NCBI GenBank assembly: GCA_038502055.1
Contig: JAXRKN010000038.1
Coordinates: forward strand, 5,270,001-5,334,000
Length of the DNA stretch: 64,000 bases
Source of the DNA: Tanytarsus gracilentus
Lineage: Eukaryota > Arthropoda > Insecta > Diptera > Chironomidae
Direction: 5' to 3'
In this document: in pieces, positions 1-12,504 of the stretch
Layout: every line of letters begins with the position of its first letter
Numbering within the stretch: the first letter of the stretch is position 1
Program-made: the position numbers and the translations under genes
The notes under the pieces: generated by a model
Database searches by the model: none
What the model saw: only the letters and a program-made list of their open reading frames with translations
Told to the model about the DNA's origin: nothing

Positions 1-1037
1 TGTGGAGGAGTAAAAATGTTATGTACCTTGCTACCTCCTTTAAGTTGTCACATCCCTTGACGCATATTTTATCAGAAACTTTAAGTTATGTTTGAAAAAA
101 TTTTATTTTATAAAGAAAAGTTTAGCGGTCACACGTGGCCATAATAATTTACACTCTAATCTCGTAAGCTTAAAATTAATCCATTTTTCCATGAAAGATG
201 AACACAATTTTACATGCAAGTGAATTTAAAGAGAATTGCAAAAACTTTTTAGACGAGCTTCAATTACTCTTTAAATCAATCATCAACTTTACAATTTTAA
301 GCTGAAACAAACAATGCTTTAAAAATTCATTTTTAACCTGAATCATCGAAGTAAGAAAAATTAATCATTTTAATTTACATACATACCATTTTGAATGTGA
401 TTCTATAACTGAAAGTATTTTAATGAATGCCATGTTTTAGTGTTTGTTGTCTCAAATTAAAAATGAAGATGAACCTAATCATTATATCGCATAACTATAA
501 AGAAAGAAGTTTGCACAATTTTCTATGTGAAAAAAAATATCTAAAAAAACTTTTTAAAATAATTTTGAAAGAATGCAAAAAATTTTATCGCAATAATTCT
601 TAGGTGACAGATAATTTTTTTGGTTAAATGAAAAAGAATGTTAACTATATATATGCCGAGTTTCGAAAGAGTTGTAATGTACAATTAGAGAAAATGCTAT
701 GCTGCTATGTAAAATTGAATGTTTCTCTTGTTAAAAAGTTTTCTTTTTGCGAAAGTTTAGTAGAAATTTTAAAAATAAAAAGATACGAAAAAGAATTTTT
801 GTGTCATTTATTGAAGATTTTTTTCAGAATTCCATAAACGGCCTTCACGACGTCAATTTTTTTCTTCATTGCATTACGTCATTTTCTTCACATCTATATC
901 TTATCGTCCGAGGCAATTACAACGATAGTCTTTTCATACGTGTGGTTGACTGTTTTTGTTGAAAGTGATAAAAACAAAAGGAATTCAGTCATTCATTAGA
1001 AGTCGGATACTAAAGAGGTTGAGAAAAACAGTGCAAG
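1..1037. other. Intergenic / upstream region of the MEAK7 gene
   Basis: This is AT-rich DNA. The only open frames (628-837 and 747-962) are short, overlap each other in different frames and resemble no family. The last 200 bases before the first ATG are less AT-rich and hold two CRE/ATF-like octamers, so the proximal promoter probably lies here. No other structure was seen. Confidence 0.6.
849..881 (+). promoter_or_regulatory. Pair of CRE/ATF-like sites in a probable promoter
   Basis: GACGTCAA at 849-856 and TTACGTCA at 874-881 both match the CRE/ATF/CREB-family core. They lie 25 bp apart and about 160-190 bp upstream of the MEAK7 start codon. A regulatory role is inferred only from position and motif. 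Confidence 0.35.
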
Positions 1038-3237
1038 ATGGGGAACTCGATGTGCTCGAAAAATAATTTTGAATATTCTCTCCTGACTGGCGCTGAAAAA
1101 CCGATTGTAATTAATTCCTTCATGTGCATGAGTAAAGATTCAAACAAAATCAAGAGGAACAAATTGCGAAAATTTTGGGAAATGCAATTAGACACGAAGA
1201 TGTTGCCGTTAATTGAAAATTTTCTATTTGGAAGAGAGAAAAAAGTTGGCTTTCAAAAGTTTGCTGGTCTTTTTGTTTTCTCTGTTCGCGGCACAATTGA
1301 AGAGAAAATTCTCACGCTGAAAATGAGTATGGAACCGGCGAAGAAGAAGAATGAAGTGATAGAAATAAATCGCACATTTGTGAAAGAGGTAAGCTTGGGC
1401 ATGGCAATAATGAAAATTATTAAATTAAATCTTTTAGTACGTTAATGCCGTGGTTAATAGCTTTATGCGCGTGCTGAGACTCGAACAAGGAAAAGATTAT
1501 AGCTCGTGGGGTGCTAACGGCTTCCGAATTGTCGAAGATTGCGTGCAAGAACTTGCCGAAAGTTTGACATGTGACTTTTACACGGAAACAATTACTCGAA
1601 CCGATGCCGAACGATTTTTCCTCAACCACCAAATTTTTCTCACAATGCTCGAAAGTGTTTTTCTTCATCTCTACAATTATCGAGGAAGCAATCATCCGAC
1701 TGCATTTTGTTTAAACCTGCCTCTCCTACCGACATGCGAAAATATTACGCCATCAAACTACACTCCATTGATTGACATTTCACAAATATTTTTCATAAAT
1801 TCATTTTTGCCAAGAGATTTTCAATCCGCGTGGAGATTTTTGTTCTCATCAACCGTAAATGATTCGTTTGAAAGTCTAATATTTCACATTATTCAACAAG
1901 GACCAACAATTTTAATAATCGAAGATCAAAATGGCTACATTTTTGGCGCATTTGCATCTGAGTCATGGAAATTGAGGTTTAAATTTTGAAAAAGATGAAG
2001 TTAAACTTTAAAATTTTACATTTTACAGCCCAGGTTTTATTGGCGACAGTCGATCCTTTTTATTCTCGCTTCGTCCCAGATTAAAGTGCTTTAGAGCTTC
2101 AAAAATTAACAACCACTATCAATATCTCAACGCCAACCAGGAAATAATGTTGAACGGTAAAAAAAAAGCTTTTTGAGTTTAAAACAAGTGAGGGATTAAC
2201 GGTGCGCCGCGTTCTCAGTTTCACTGTTCTCTTTGCAAAAAGCTGGATCCGCCTTTTCGTATGCTCATTTAATTATTTTATTAATAAGTTGTTTTGTTCC
2301 ACTGTAATTAATTAATATTTTTTACTAACTCTTTGAAGAATATATTTTCTCTATTTAATAAGTAAATGTTTATGAAACATCAATGGTTATTTCCCTAGTT
2401 ATTAATTAATTCTATCTTAGATCTGCTTTTTAATGTAATTTTTGAAACATCAATGCGCTTATTTCCTATTTTAATTACTTTTTTATATTGCTTCATCTTC
2501 CTTTTATTCTATATTTTTAATTCTTCTAGTTATTGTTTTTTACTCTTGACTAATCCACTTTTATTAAATTTAAAAATTATTTTTTAAATAAATCTTTTTT
2601 CCTTTTTTTTTTATTTTTTTAATAAATAAATTTTTAGAAAAACCATCAAATTATTTCCCGGTTAATTTTTTTTTAATCTCTGATTAAATCTTCCTCTATT
2701 AAATAAGTCAATATTTTTTCCTCTTTCTCGGTAAATTTCATTTAAGATCTGCCCTACCTCCATGTCGTCCAAGCATTCCTCAAAAATTCAACTCATGTGA
2801 GTCTAAATCGAAATAAGGCTTTTTGAGGGCAGCAGGTGACAAAGAGAGTTTTCTCTCCAGATCGAAAACAATATATGGCGTAGCCATAAAAAATTTAAAA
2901 GCTTAAAAAATTTAGGACTTGGGATGGGAGGTGAGGTTGATAATTTTGGATTATGGATTGACGACATGCTTATGAATGGAACTTGTGCAGCAAACACTTG
3001 CACCACTTTTCAAGATTATACTCCACTTTCTGCATCGACGATTTTTAAAATCAAATCGATTGAAGTTTGGGCTGTTGGAGAATCAACTCAAAATTTTACA
3101 CAGGATGTCGAGGTTAGTTACTATTGATTTTTGGAATTATTGTCAAATCCTTTGGTTTATATTTTTAATAGGAAGACGATTCTGCGAAATCAATTCAAGG
3201 TTCACTGAGTTCAGAAGATTTTATTCCGGAAAAGTGA
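1038..3237 (+). CDS. MEAK7 / TLDC1-like TLDc-domain protein (5 exons)
   Basis: Exons are 1038-1388, 1438-1976, 2029-2156, 2916-3112 and 3172-3237, giving 426 aa in continuous phase; human MEAK7 is a similar length (about 456 aa). The N-terminus MGNSMCSK carries an N-myristoylation signal (Gly2, Ser/Asn after it), as known for MEAK7. The TLDc domain runs from about residue 228 to 395, with the blocks SPGFIGDSRSFLFSL, YQYLN, LGMGGEVDNFGLWID and IKSIEVWAVGE. The last two are the family hallmark and are rejoined exactly across the 759-bp intron 3. In mammals MEAK7 acts at the lysosome in a non-canonical mTOR pathway; TLDc proteins bind V-ATPase. That role is by homology. AATAAA at 3260-3265 is a likely poly(A) signal. 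The gene converges on the next one, stop to stop 61 bp apart. Confidence 0.9.
2157..2915 (+). other. Long intron 3 of the MEAK7 gene with degenerate internal repeats
   Basis: This intron is about ten times longer than its neighbours. It is T-rich and holds loosely repeated blocks: GAAACATCAATG followed by TTATTTCC near 2373 and again near 2445, and AGATCTGC near 2420 and 2750. No open frame continues the protein through it. Confidence 0.5.
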
Positions 3238-3298
3238 AAATTATTTTATAAAATAGAAAAATAAATGTTATAGGTAGCATGTTATACTAATAAAACAT

Positions 3299-3834
3299 CT
3301 AAGTAAAGGTTCTACGCAATCTGCCACGCTTGCTAAAGCTGAGTTGAGTCTTTTTTTCACTCTGGCGTGTCACTCTTCCGGAAGTAGAATCACTACTTTC
3401 CGACTTGCGTTGACGTTCAGACTCAGATTTGTTTCTTCGCAAATTAGTTTTCTTATTTCGATTAAAGTTAGGTCGCTTGAGTGGGTATCTGCTTTCTGAT
3501 GAGGAGGCCGAGGATAAGGAAACGACTGACGAAGATTCAGATGGAGCGACACAAACAAATTCAAACTCTTCAACTTTGATTGGTGGCGATGGAGAATCAA
3601 TTTCCACCATTGATGATCTCTAAATTATTTTAATTTAATTAGAAATTCACGAAAAATATTAGAACTTACCGATGAATTTCCAGATTTTTGTGAATTTAAA
3701 GATTTTCTCTCCAAAGAAGCAGAATTCATGAAAGTTTCCTTGTCCTCGTCGGAATCCTCGTAATCACTTGGATTTAAAGAATTTTTAAATGTCTCGTAGT
3801 AATCTTTAAGTGATGAATAATTAACTTCTTCCAT
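3299..3834 (-). CDS. Small Ser/Arg-rich protein of unknown function (2 exons)
   Basis: Exon 1 is 3834-3670 and exon 2 is 3619-3299; the splice GT at 3669 to AG at 3620 keeps phase 0. From the ATG at 3834 the protein is 161 aa; an upstream in-frame ATG at 3873 would give 174 aa. The N-terminal third is acidic (YEDSDEDKE). The middle has a hydrophobic patch EFEFVCVAP. The C-terminal half is strongly basic and Ser-rich (RRNKSESERQRKSES, ending GRLRRTFT). It has no signal peptide or membrane segment. Low complexity with mixed charge suggests a nuclear or phosphorylated protein, but I recognise no family. An open frame at 3901-4125 (-) starting MSVNRSRVDL could be an alternative 5' exon: GT at 3971 to the AAAG before DYYETF would be phase-compatible, but the acceptor is poor. 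Confidence 0.6.
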
Positions 3835-4125
3835 TTCGAATTTTATTTCAAAACAACAAAAACAATCGTTCAAAATGAGAGAGCGAGAGATTTTTAAAAT
3901 TTATCGAGAGCGTGAGTAAAAAATTCTCCTTAAAATTCCAGGAAAATATAAATAATTTAAAAAAATACAATCCAGGAACAATTCTTCGCAATATTTTTCA
4001 ACATGTTTTGAATTTTCAAACTTTTCTTCTTGTTCTGCACAATCAACTTCATTGCAAAGAAAATTTAAATCGACACGTGATCGATTAACGGACATTTTCA
4101 TTATAATTTTGTGTGTTTCAAACAC

Positions 4126-5374
4126 TTTCCAGCTATTGTCATGACTTAAATATTTTACTAAAAAATATTATTAATTCTTTCGGTTGCATTCAAATACATG
4201 CTTTCATGTAAAAATTTAAAATTTCACCCAAAATGAGGGGATGAAAAAGAAATAAATGAAAATTTACAATCACTGTCAATGCGCATGTCAATCCACCAGG
4301 TTGAAAATTTTTTCATTTCAAGATCGAAAGCAAATTTTTTTGTTTTGCCTTTAAACAAATAGTTTAACTCGTTATCAATTCATTAATTCATCATAAAGTG
4401 GTAGTTGATAGTGATCTAAACGAAAATTTGACATTAACGAACGACAATGATTTCGAGTATCGTTAGAAAACTGCATAGTGGATAAAGGTGGATAATTTTT
4501 TCCATTATAATCAGTGAAAGGCTCTGATAAGAGAATAAATCAATGAAAATTTCGCTGATATCGGTGAGGGAAGGTCAAAATGTGGGATAGTTTGGCAAAC
4601 TGCAATCGTGCTACGTTTAAAAGTTGTAGGAAAAATTGATACGTGCAGTGAGAAATAAAATTAGCACGTCCCATGAAAAAAAAAATCCTTTCCATGCGAG
4701 ACTCCATATTTTTCCATTTTCTCTCTCACTCTCCCCCTCCTTTTTTTATCTTTGCACTAAATACTCAAAATTTTCTCGACATTCATCCACAAGTATCTGT
4801 CTCATTTTTAAAAGACGCATACATTTGCGAAAAATAGTAAAATAGCTTACAGAGAGCTAGAGCGAGAAAAAAAGAGAATCATTAGAGAAAATTGAGAAAT
4901 TAACGTGGAAAGAAATCGTGAACGCGAAGGCAATAGAAAAATATTTTTTCCCTCTTTCGATATCGCAGTGTTTTTCTATTTCTCATTCAACAACTTGCTT
5001 GCCAAACGCGAGAGAAGTTTTTTTGAGAGTGCATTTTCTATTTCTTTTTAGAAAATATTCTTTGAGAAGAAAATTTAGTTTTATTTCTCGAACCTCGTGA
5101 GAAAGAAGCTTCTCTAATGCATTTTAAAATTATTCGCAAAAAAATATGAGTGCGTAAAAAGTTGCTCGGTCAACGAAAATCATTAGACATTATATGCTGG
5201 AATGTCCTTCAAAAATTTTTTTTTTCTCGTGCTTATTTAGAATTTTTGGAGATGATGGCGGTGCCCTTGTTGTAGTGTCCTAATCTGTGACTTTCATTGA
5301 ATAAAGAAACTAGCGAGAAAAAAAATCAATTCCATAAGAAAATAAATCAATCGAGTGAGGAGCAGGAAAAAAAT
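4126..5374. other. Intergenic region and probable 5' UTR of the NACHT-WD gene
   Basis: AT-rich DNA with no supported coding exon. The segment 4830-5300 is rich in GAGAGA/GAGCGAG-type purine runs, common near insect promoters. The open frames at 4636-4845 and 4918-5100 are low complexity and unsupported. A spliced 5' UTR cannot be excluded. Confidence 0.5.
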
Positions 5375-8300
5375 ATGGGAAACTATTGTAGTTCAAGTCA
5401 GAAAAAGGATAAAGATAATGTATCGGAAAAATCAGAAGAGTAAGTTTTTATTTTCTCACACTCACTTTTCACGCTTTATTTATTTTTGCTTCATTTTTTC
5501 TTCTTTCGTGTATATCACCCGCAAAAAAAATATCTTGAGTTTCAAATCTATTTTAATCAAAAAAATATTTTTCATCTGAGAGTTTTCTTCTTTTCCATAA
5601 TACTTTTTCACTTTTCTTCCTCAAATATTTGTGAGCATTTTATTTTTTTGATGAAATGCTAGATATGAAAATTTCTCTGGACGTCTTCTATTAAAATTTA
5701 ATGGGGGATTTTCTTTCTCGTTTGTGTCTCAAATTAGAAAAATATTTTCTCTCTCTTCATCAAAAAATTCATAAACGATAAATCACTCGAAAAAAATATA
5801 TTCGCTTGTCGTGTTATTCATTTTCTGCCACCCAATTAAAAATGACGATGAGAAAAAATTATTTCATCCATGTGCAATAAAAAAGCGCAAAAAGAAATTT
5901 ATCGAGATGCAAATTTGCAGCTAAAGATTTCCTCTCAATTCTATTCAATAATCAACATGTGTTGCGGTCGTAAAATTTATATAGAAATTGTGAGAGAGCG
6001 AGAGGAAAGTGGCTGTAAAGCGAGTGTATCGTAAATTATTTAATTGAGGAGTGAATTGCAGGCGATAGAAAAATACGTTCATGTGGCTCTCGCACATTTA
6101 ATTAAAGTCGCTTTATGATTTATTTGTTCACATCATCAGCGGGAATTATCCTCCGTGTTTTTTAAATAGACCACGTGAAAAATTTTAAATTTAAAAAAAA
6201 ATGTGAAAATTATAAAACATGAAAAATTATTTTTTATTGTCAACCCAAGGAGATTTTCGATTAAAAATTATTTTTCACACTTTAATCGACAGATCACCAG
6301 CGTATTATTTAGCGGAAAAATCTCATGAAAATAAAGAGCCGCCATTGGCACAGCCCGAGGCAGAAATATCTGACATAAATGGCATCGTGAAAGCCAACGA
6401 TCTCTGTGGCGGTCGATTAAATTCCACCAATCAATCGGGTGATTCGATTTCACCCATATGCGTTTCAGCACCAGTCGACATTTCCACGCTACTAAACCTT
6501 CCACAAAATTTGACATCGCTTTACGGTAGACCGAGTGTGAATCGACGAATCGAAAAAGACAGGAAGATTGTGCTTTATGTGCTTTCGGCCAACGATAATT
6601 ATCAGATTGAGAAAAGCATTTTGCAGAAACTAAAACATAGCTTAGAGTCGAGTTATCAATGTAAAGGCTTCGAAATTCTCATTGCCGATCTTCATGTACC
6701 CGAGAGTTACAGTAAATCTAATACGTATGATTTGGAAAATTGGCTCGATGGACCGCTCGAAGCCCAATGTGGCCATCATTTGGCAGCAAATTGTTTGGCG
6801 GAAATAAGAAGTAAGACCATAGACTTTTTGCCCAATAAAAGTCGGCAATTACCGAGTAGATGGACAGTTTAGTCAAAATTTCGCTAATTGGTTTAATTTA
6901 ATGATTCTAAGACATTCTATTTTTTTTCAGGACAATCCGCCGACTCCTACGTAATTCCCATACTTTTTCTAAACTCGACTCTCGGCAATCCCCTCCTACC
7001 ACTAACAATTGAAAACCAGGATTTTGCCAATGCGATTTCGGCGGCAGATAATTGCGGCAAACTTTTATTCGAGAAATGGTATGTCCACGATGAAAAATCT
7101 CAACCATCATGTTACCGTCTAAAATCGATAAAAGTTGAGAAGGAGAGCATTGCGAGCATTGATGAGGAGCTAAATTCGTTAATGTTAAATCTTGTGGAAG
7201 TTTTCTCGAAAGAGCTTCGTGACTCTTATCTAACGACCATTGTCGAGCAAGAAATTAATAACACGGTGTTGATGAGTCAAGAGCTCGCGAAGCGCTGCAT
7301 ATGGATTCAAAATACTGGTCTTCAGTCTAAGAATCATGAAAGTCAATCGTCGCTCGATACTGAAATGAGTCGGCGATTGTGCAATATTCAGAATGATTTA
7401 AAGGTAATTTATTTCATAAAATTCCTGGATTTTTAACAAAACAATTAAATTTTTTTCAGAACCAACTCGCTGAAAAGCACATCATAAAAATGCCGGTCGT
7501 ATCTCCGCAGCAACAGGAACAATTTTCATCAATTTTAGAGGCAGCACTGTCATCAGAGCTTGACGGCATTGTTGAAGAGCACACAAGCAAATTTCAAATT
7601 CCACACTGCACTTTTGGCGTTGATCGTCGCTTACTCACCGAGCTGGAAGAGGTTAATCGTCATTCTCAGATTTTAAATCAAAACTGCGCCAATTTCTCCA
7701 TCACTGATAGGGTCAAAAACTATTTGACGGGAAATTCTAGCTCGCCATTGATAATTTGTGGCAAGAGTGGAAGTGGAAAAAGTGTTTTATCGGCAAAAAT
7801 TGCACAAAATATTCACACATGGTTGCCGGAATGTAGCTTCATTTTAAGGTGAGCGAGATTGAATTTATGAAAAATTTAGCTGACGCAAGTATTTTCTTAG
7901 ATATGCCAATTTAACTGCCGCCAGCAATGATTTAGTATCAGTTTTATCATCAATAATCGAGCAAATGTCGGCTCTTTTAAAAGATTCCTCCAGCGAAGCT
8001 ATTCACGTGAGTTTTTCAATTATTTTATTAATTAATTTTTAATTTAAAAATCCTACACAGACTCAAGAGTCCTACGCAAAGCTCTTAAATCATCTCATTC
8101 ATAAATCGAAACATCAAATTGTCATTTTGATTGATTCAATTGACAAGTTCCATGACATAAAAGACATCGACTGGCTCCCAATCGAGTTAGTTAACAATGT
8201 AAAAATAATTTTAACAATAACGTCCGCAACTAATGAGCTCGAGGATGTTGACGTATCCTCATGCTCCCTTTTAACTGCACTCAAGGCAAGAGTTAATGCA

Positions 8301-10902
8301 CAAAACATTTTATTTTTAACTTCATTCACGCAAGAGCAATGGGAAGATGTTTTGTCGAATGGAGCTTTACAGCTTCCAGAGGCATGGAAAAAGTCCGATG
8401 AAAAAGTTCCAATCCAAGCGAAGGTAAGATTTTAATGATTTTTAAAATAAATAATTTTAATTGAAATATTTACAGATTCTTTGGTGGCTGGCATGGCTTG
8501 GACAGAGAAAGCTAGAAAATCTAACAATTTCGCACATAAGCGAAAAAGTTTTTGAGATTTTAGAAAGTAAATTCGGTGTCACTAAAGTCAAGTATCTAAT
8601 CACCCTCATAATTGCCTCACGCGATGGCTTATTAGAAACTGAAATCATTGAGATTCTTCAAAACTCCAAACTAGTCGATGGTGAGTGAGGAAATAATATT
8701 GAAATTATGCATCCAAAAATTGAAATTAATTTTTACAGGATCAGTAACGAAACTTTGGACCAATTTCTCGTGGATGATGGGGCCACTTCTATTATATAAT
8801 AAGAACATTAAAATTATGGATTCAATTCTTCGAGCTGTTGCTGAAAAACGTTACGAGTCTGACATGGAATGTGCATATAAAATTCTTCATGATCACTTCG
8901 AAAAACAACCAGACAACTTTTATGACTCGGCAAAGAAGGAAAAATGGTGAGCTTTTAAAAAATTAATCGAAATCAAATAAAATTTTTATTTCTTTTCAGC
9001 TACAACACGAGAAAATTTACCGAACTTCCCTTTCATTCATTTAAAATCGACAAAAATGAGTTTGAGACGTCGCAATATCTGACGAGTCTGCAATGGCTTC
9101 ACGATAAAATCGACTGCACCAGTTGTGTTCACATACTTGACGATATTCATCTCATAAGTCCGCCGAAACAAAGTTCAGAAATGTCGCCAAATGTTCATCC
9201 GAAGCTCGCGGAGCATCTCGAATTTCTCATGCAATTTTTACAGATTCACTTTAAATCACTCAACTATGATGCGCAGCAACTTCATTCTCTCCTATCGACC
9301 TTCATTAAATTTGAATCGGCCAAACGAAGTGAAATTGCAAGCAATTCAATTATACAAAAGTGGAGGATGGAAATCGAGGACGGCAATCTCTTGCGCATTG
9401 AAAGATTGCTCGTTGACAATGCGGAAGAGGAGGCGTGCGAGGATGATGGAAATAAAAATGGTCACGATTTCCTCATAAACACAAATCAAGACGAGCGCTT
9501 TGTCATTTCGCTGAGTACAGATCGTGAGGAAATATGCGTGTGGGACATAAAGACGTGAGTGATTGTCGCTTACAAATTTTTTTTTGCAGTAAAATTAAAT
9601 TTTATCGCTTTAAAATGCAGCTGTGAAAAAGTTCGAACTTTAGTTGGAGTTCCGCAGCCGTCGTCAGTTTGTCCGGTTGGCGATTTTGATCTCGCAGTTT
9701 TGTGCAAACGTGAAATTCGCGTTATTGATCTCAATCAAGGAAAATTCAAGGTAAATTTAACGAAAATATTTTTAAAAAATTCTGACACTCACATTCGTGC
9801 AGGTGACACTGAAAGGAGTGATGAACCAAAAAATGCCCTATTTTGGATTGCATGATTCGCAGCACTTGGTTTGCCTCTCACGTAATCGGATGTATGTTAA
9901 CATGATGAACATTGAAAGTGGCGATTGTGTGACAACTTTCAAAGCCGGCGAAGATCGATTTCTGAATTCACTTCTCGTGTCGGGTGATGGAAGGTGAGTT
10001 AGCTCGCAATAAATCATTCATACAATTTTAATTAACTTTTTTTAAAGGATCTTGGTGTGTGGAGATGAAACGCAAAAACCATTTCCACTTCTCGTTTGGC
10101 ACTTGGTACAGAGAAGGTTGATGTACGACTTAAGAATTCCCCATCATGATGTATGTCAATTTATGGACTTCACTTTAGAAGATTAACAAAATTTACATTT
10201 ACAGTTTTTGACATCTCTCTCAGCAATAACCTACGAAGGATCTTACGTGGCGGTCGTGGCCAAGGAGCTCAATGACCCCGCTCCAAATTTCATTGTGGTG
10301 TATGATCTCCAAAGCGGAACTCTCTTTAAAAAGTGGAAACCATCTTGCAATACTGTCGCATTAGCAATATCACAGGCAAACACTTGCGTAATTGCTGGCC
10401 TTGAGGATGCGAGAATTCTCATCTGGGATTTAGTTACTGGAAATTGCCGCTGTTCATTAATTGGTAAATTGAACTTAATTTTTATATGTTCAAATTTTTT
10501 TATAAATTTCCTTAATAGGTCACAATGCACCAGTCACATTATTAAAATTGGATCCATTGGGAAAAGTTCTTTTGTCGGGCGACATAGAAGGACGAGATAA
10601 ATCCGTTCGAGTGTGGGATTTAAATTCAGGTGAGTTAAATTTTAATATAAAATCTTTCAAGTTTAATGGAATTTTCTTTTTTTCAAGGTTCATCTTTATC
10701 AGTCTACACGCCATCTAAACAAATTACTGCCTGCGAATTGACATCAAATGGAAAATTTATAACACTAGCTCTCAAAAATACTAAGAAACTCGTTACGCTC
10801 CAACTTTCTGGTGGTGATTTTGCTGCAATAGAAACAAACGATAATGACGCAATATATGGTGAGAAGGAGAATGAGGGAAAAACTTTTAATCTAAATGACT
10901 GA
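5375..10902 (+). CDS. NACHT and WD-repeat protein, NWD1/NWD2-like STAND ATPase (15 exons)
   Basis: Exons: 5375-5439, 6293-6810, 6931-7403, 7460-7848, 7901-8006, 8061-8423, 8476-8680, 8739-8946, 9000-9554, 9621-9750, 9803-9993, 10048-10150, 10205-10463, 10519-10629, 10688-10902; 1296 aa, every phase consistent. An N-terminal region with a DUF4062-like look (VLYVLSAND, residues about 75-200) precedes a NACHT-type NTPase: Walker A GKSGSGKS near residue 453 and a Walker B-like strand IVILIDSID near 537-545. Helical linker sequence follows to about 930. Degenerate WD40 repeats then run to the C-terminus (ISLSTDREEICVWDIKT, IAGLEDARILIWDLVTG, RDKSVRVWDLNS). Human NWD1/2 are longer (about 1560-1740 aa), so the propeller region is shorter here. 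The first exon encodes MGNYCSSS, a predicted dual myristoylation/palmitoylation signal, which implies membrane attachment. NWD1/2 are poorly understood scaffold-type ATPases; no ligand can be inferred. Confidence 0.87.
5440..6292 (+). other. Long first intron of the NACHT-WD gene
   Basis: This 853-bp AT-rich intron separates the 22-codon lipidation exon from the body of the protein. Later introns in the gene are mostly 45-120 bp. It contains no supported exon. Its length and position fit a regulatory first intron or a second promoter, but no specific site stands out. Confidence 0.5.
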
Positions 10903-12504
10903 ACCGTTCAAAAAAATATATAATTAAGCAGTAAAAAGGTTTAATGAATGTTCCGCATAAAAAAACAGAGATTTCATCGAAATTTTTATTTCACATAAAA
11001 AATATTATATCAGGAATGCACAGAAATTTAACAAGAAACTATTTCACACAAAAAAATTGACGCTTATTTTATTAAAAAATATATTTAATTATTTAAAGAA
11101 CTTTATCAAAAAAGACTTTTTTTCTTTGTTAGTTTAAGTACTCGCAAAAGTCTTACAAAATTAATTATATTAATGTTTTAAATTTTAGAAAATATATAAA
11201 CTACAACAATGCATTTATGAGACTTTTTTTACTATTTATAAATTGTACGTTAACAAAGCAAATAAAAGAAAATTAATTAATTATTTTGCGAAAATCTCAA
11301 AAGCTATTTAATTCCTTTATGAAAATTTGAAAGATCGATAAAAAAATTTAAAAACGATGTTGAAACAAAAATTCTCTAAAAAATCGTTAAAAATTGGAAA
11401 AGCAAAAAAAAAATTGAAAACTTATGCGATGCTTTTGAGCTTAAATAAAAATTAAAATTATTCAATTTTACTCATAAAAAAATATTGATAAAATTTTAAA
11501 TATTAAAAAGCTATTTTAGGTGTGTAAAAATTTGAAGAAATTAAATTAAAAATCTGTTTAGCACTTCAGCTCATCTGGAATGAGGAGAAATTATATGAAA
11601 ACAGTTATAGATTTAAAGAAACCCTAGCATGTAATAGGCTGGAACCTGGTGTTTAAGTTAAAAAAACTTAGTTAAGAGCCATCTGTGTGTGTAGCAATTA
11701 TGAATATAGTTTTAATTGCACCAAAACAAAATGCCCTCTCAGAGATCCCTTGAAAAGAATTCCTTAATAAGCGGAAGAAAAATTGTAGAACTTGAGTTCA
11801 AAGAAGAATAAATTAAATGTAAAACGAGAGAAATGAGAAAAATAAATTGATTTAAAAATCTTTATGTATACAAACAACAATAATCCTGATTTATTACGTT
11901 CATTGCATCTAAAAATAGCCATAATTCGAGTCAATTATCCAATTTAAATCCACAAATCTTGCCACCTGTTGAATCACTTGTTGATGCGTGAGAGCAAAAA
12001 TGCTTTTTGAGAGAAGATTTTCATTTTCAGAGAGTGAAAGACAAAGTTGAGCGAACTTGGGAAATTTTGAGAGAGTTTAAGGTGCAAAATGAGAGCTTTT
12101 TCTCCCATTAAGCTCCAGGATTTTCTTCCAAAAATGACGTGGAGAAGCGAAATTTTAGTTTTTCCTAAAAATATTTTTTAAAAAACTTTTAATAATTTTT
12201 TGCTTATCCTCTTTTAATAAAATTTTCATTCATGATTCTAGAAAATAAATTTTTTCACTCTCACAAAAATTGTCAATTGAATTAAATTGAAGAACGAAAG
12301 CTCATCTCGCACTCATAAGTCAGTCAGCCATTGGAATTCAAACAGAGCACACATAAACCATTTTCGTACTCGTGAAAAAATCGCAATTTCCTGAAAAACC
12401 ATCAAATTAGCACCCCATAACTATGCAAAAAGATTTCTAAGCAAATTAGCGAGAGAAAAAGTATGAGAGTTTAAAAAATTGTGCGAAAACAATTGCGAAA
12501 GACG
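10903..12504. other. Intergenic region between the NACHT-WD gene and the Sushi gene
   Basis: About 1.6 kb of AT-rich DNA without a supported coding exon or RNA gene. The first part is probably 3' UTR and downstream sequence of the NACHT-WD gene. The last 400 bp (GAGAG-rich near 12000-12110 and 12450) probably holds the promoter and 5' UTR of the Sushi gene. Confidence 0.5.

Noticed and set aside
628..962. Two overlapping plus-strand open frames upstream of MEAK7
   Set aside because: Different frames over the same AT-rich bases, low complexity, no family resemblance.
3901..4125. Minus-strand open frame starting MSVNRSRVDLNFLCNEVDC
   Set aside because: The first 45 residues look codon-like, but no start context or good splice partner links it to the gene at 3299-3834. 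The one phase-compatible acceptor lacks a pyrimidine tract.
11560..11760. Possible structured RNA downstream of the NACHT-WD gene
   Set aside because: A short stretch of more balanced composition was examined, but no tRNA arms, snRNA or snoRNA boxes could be made out.
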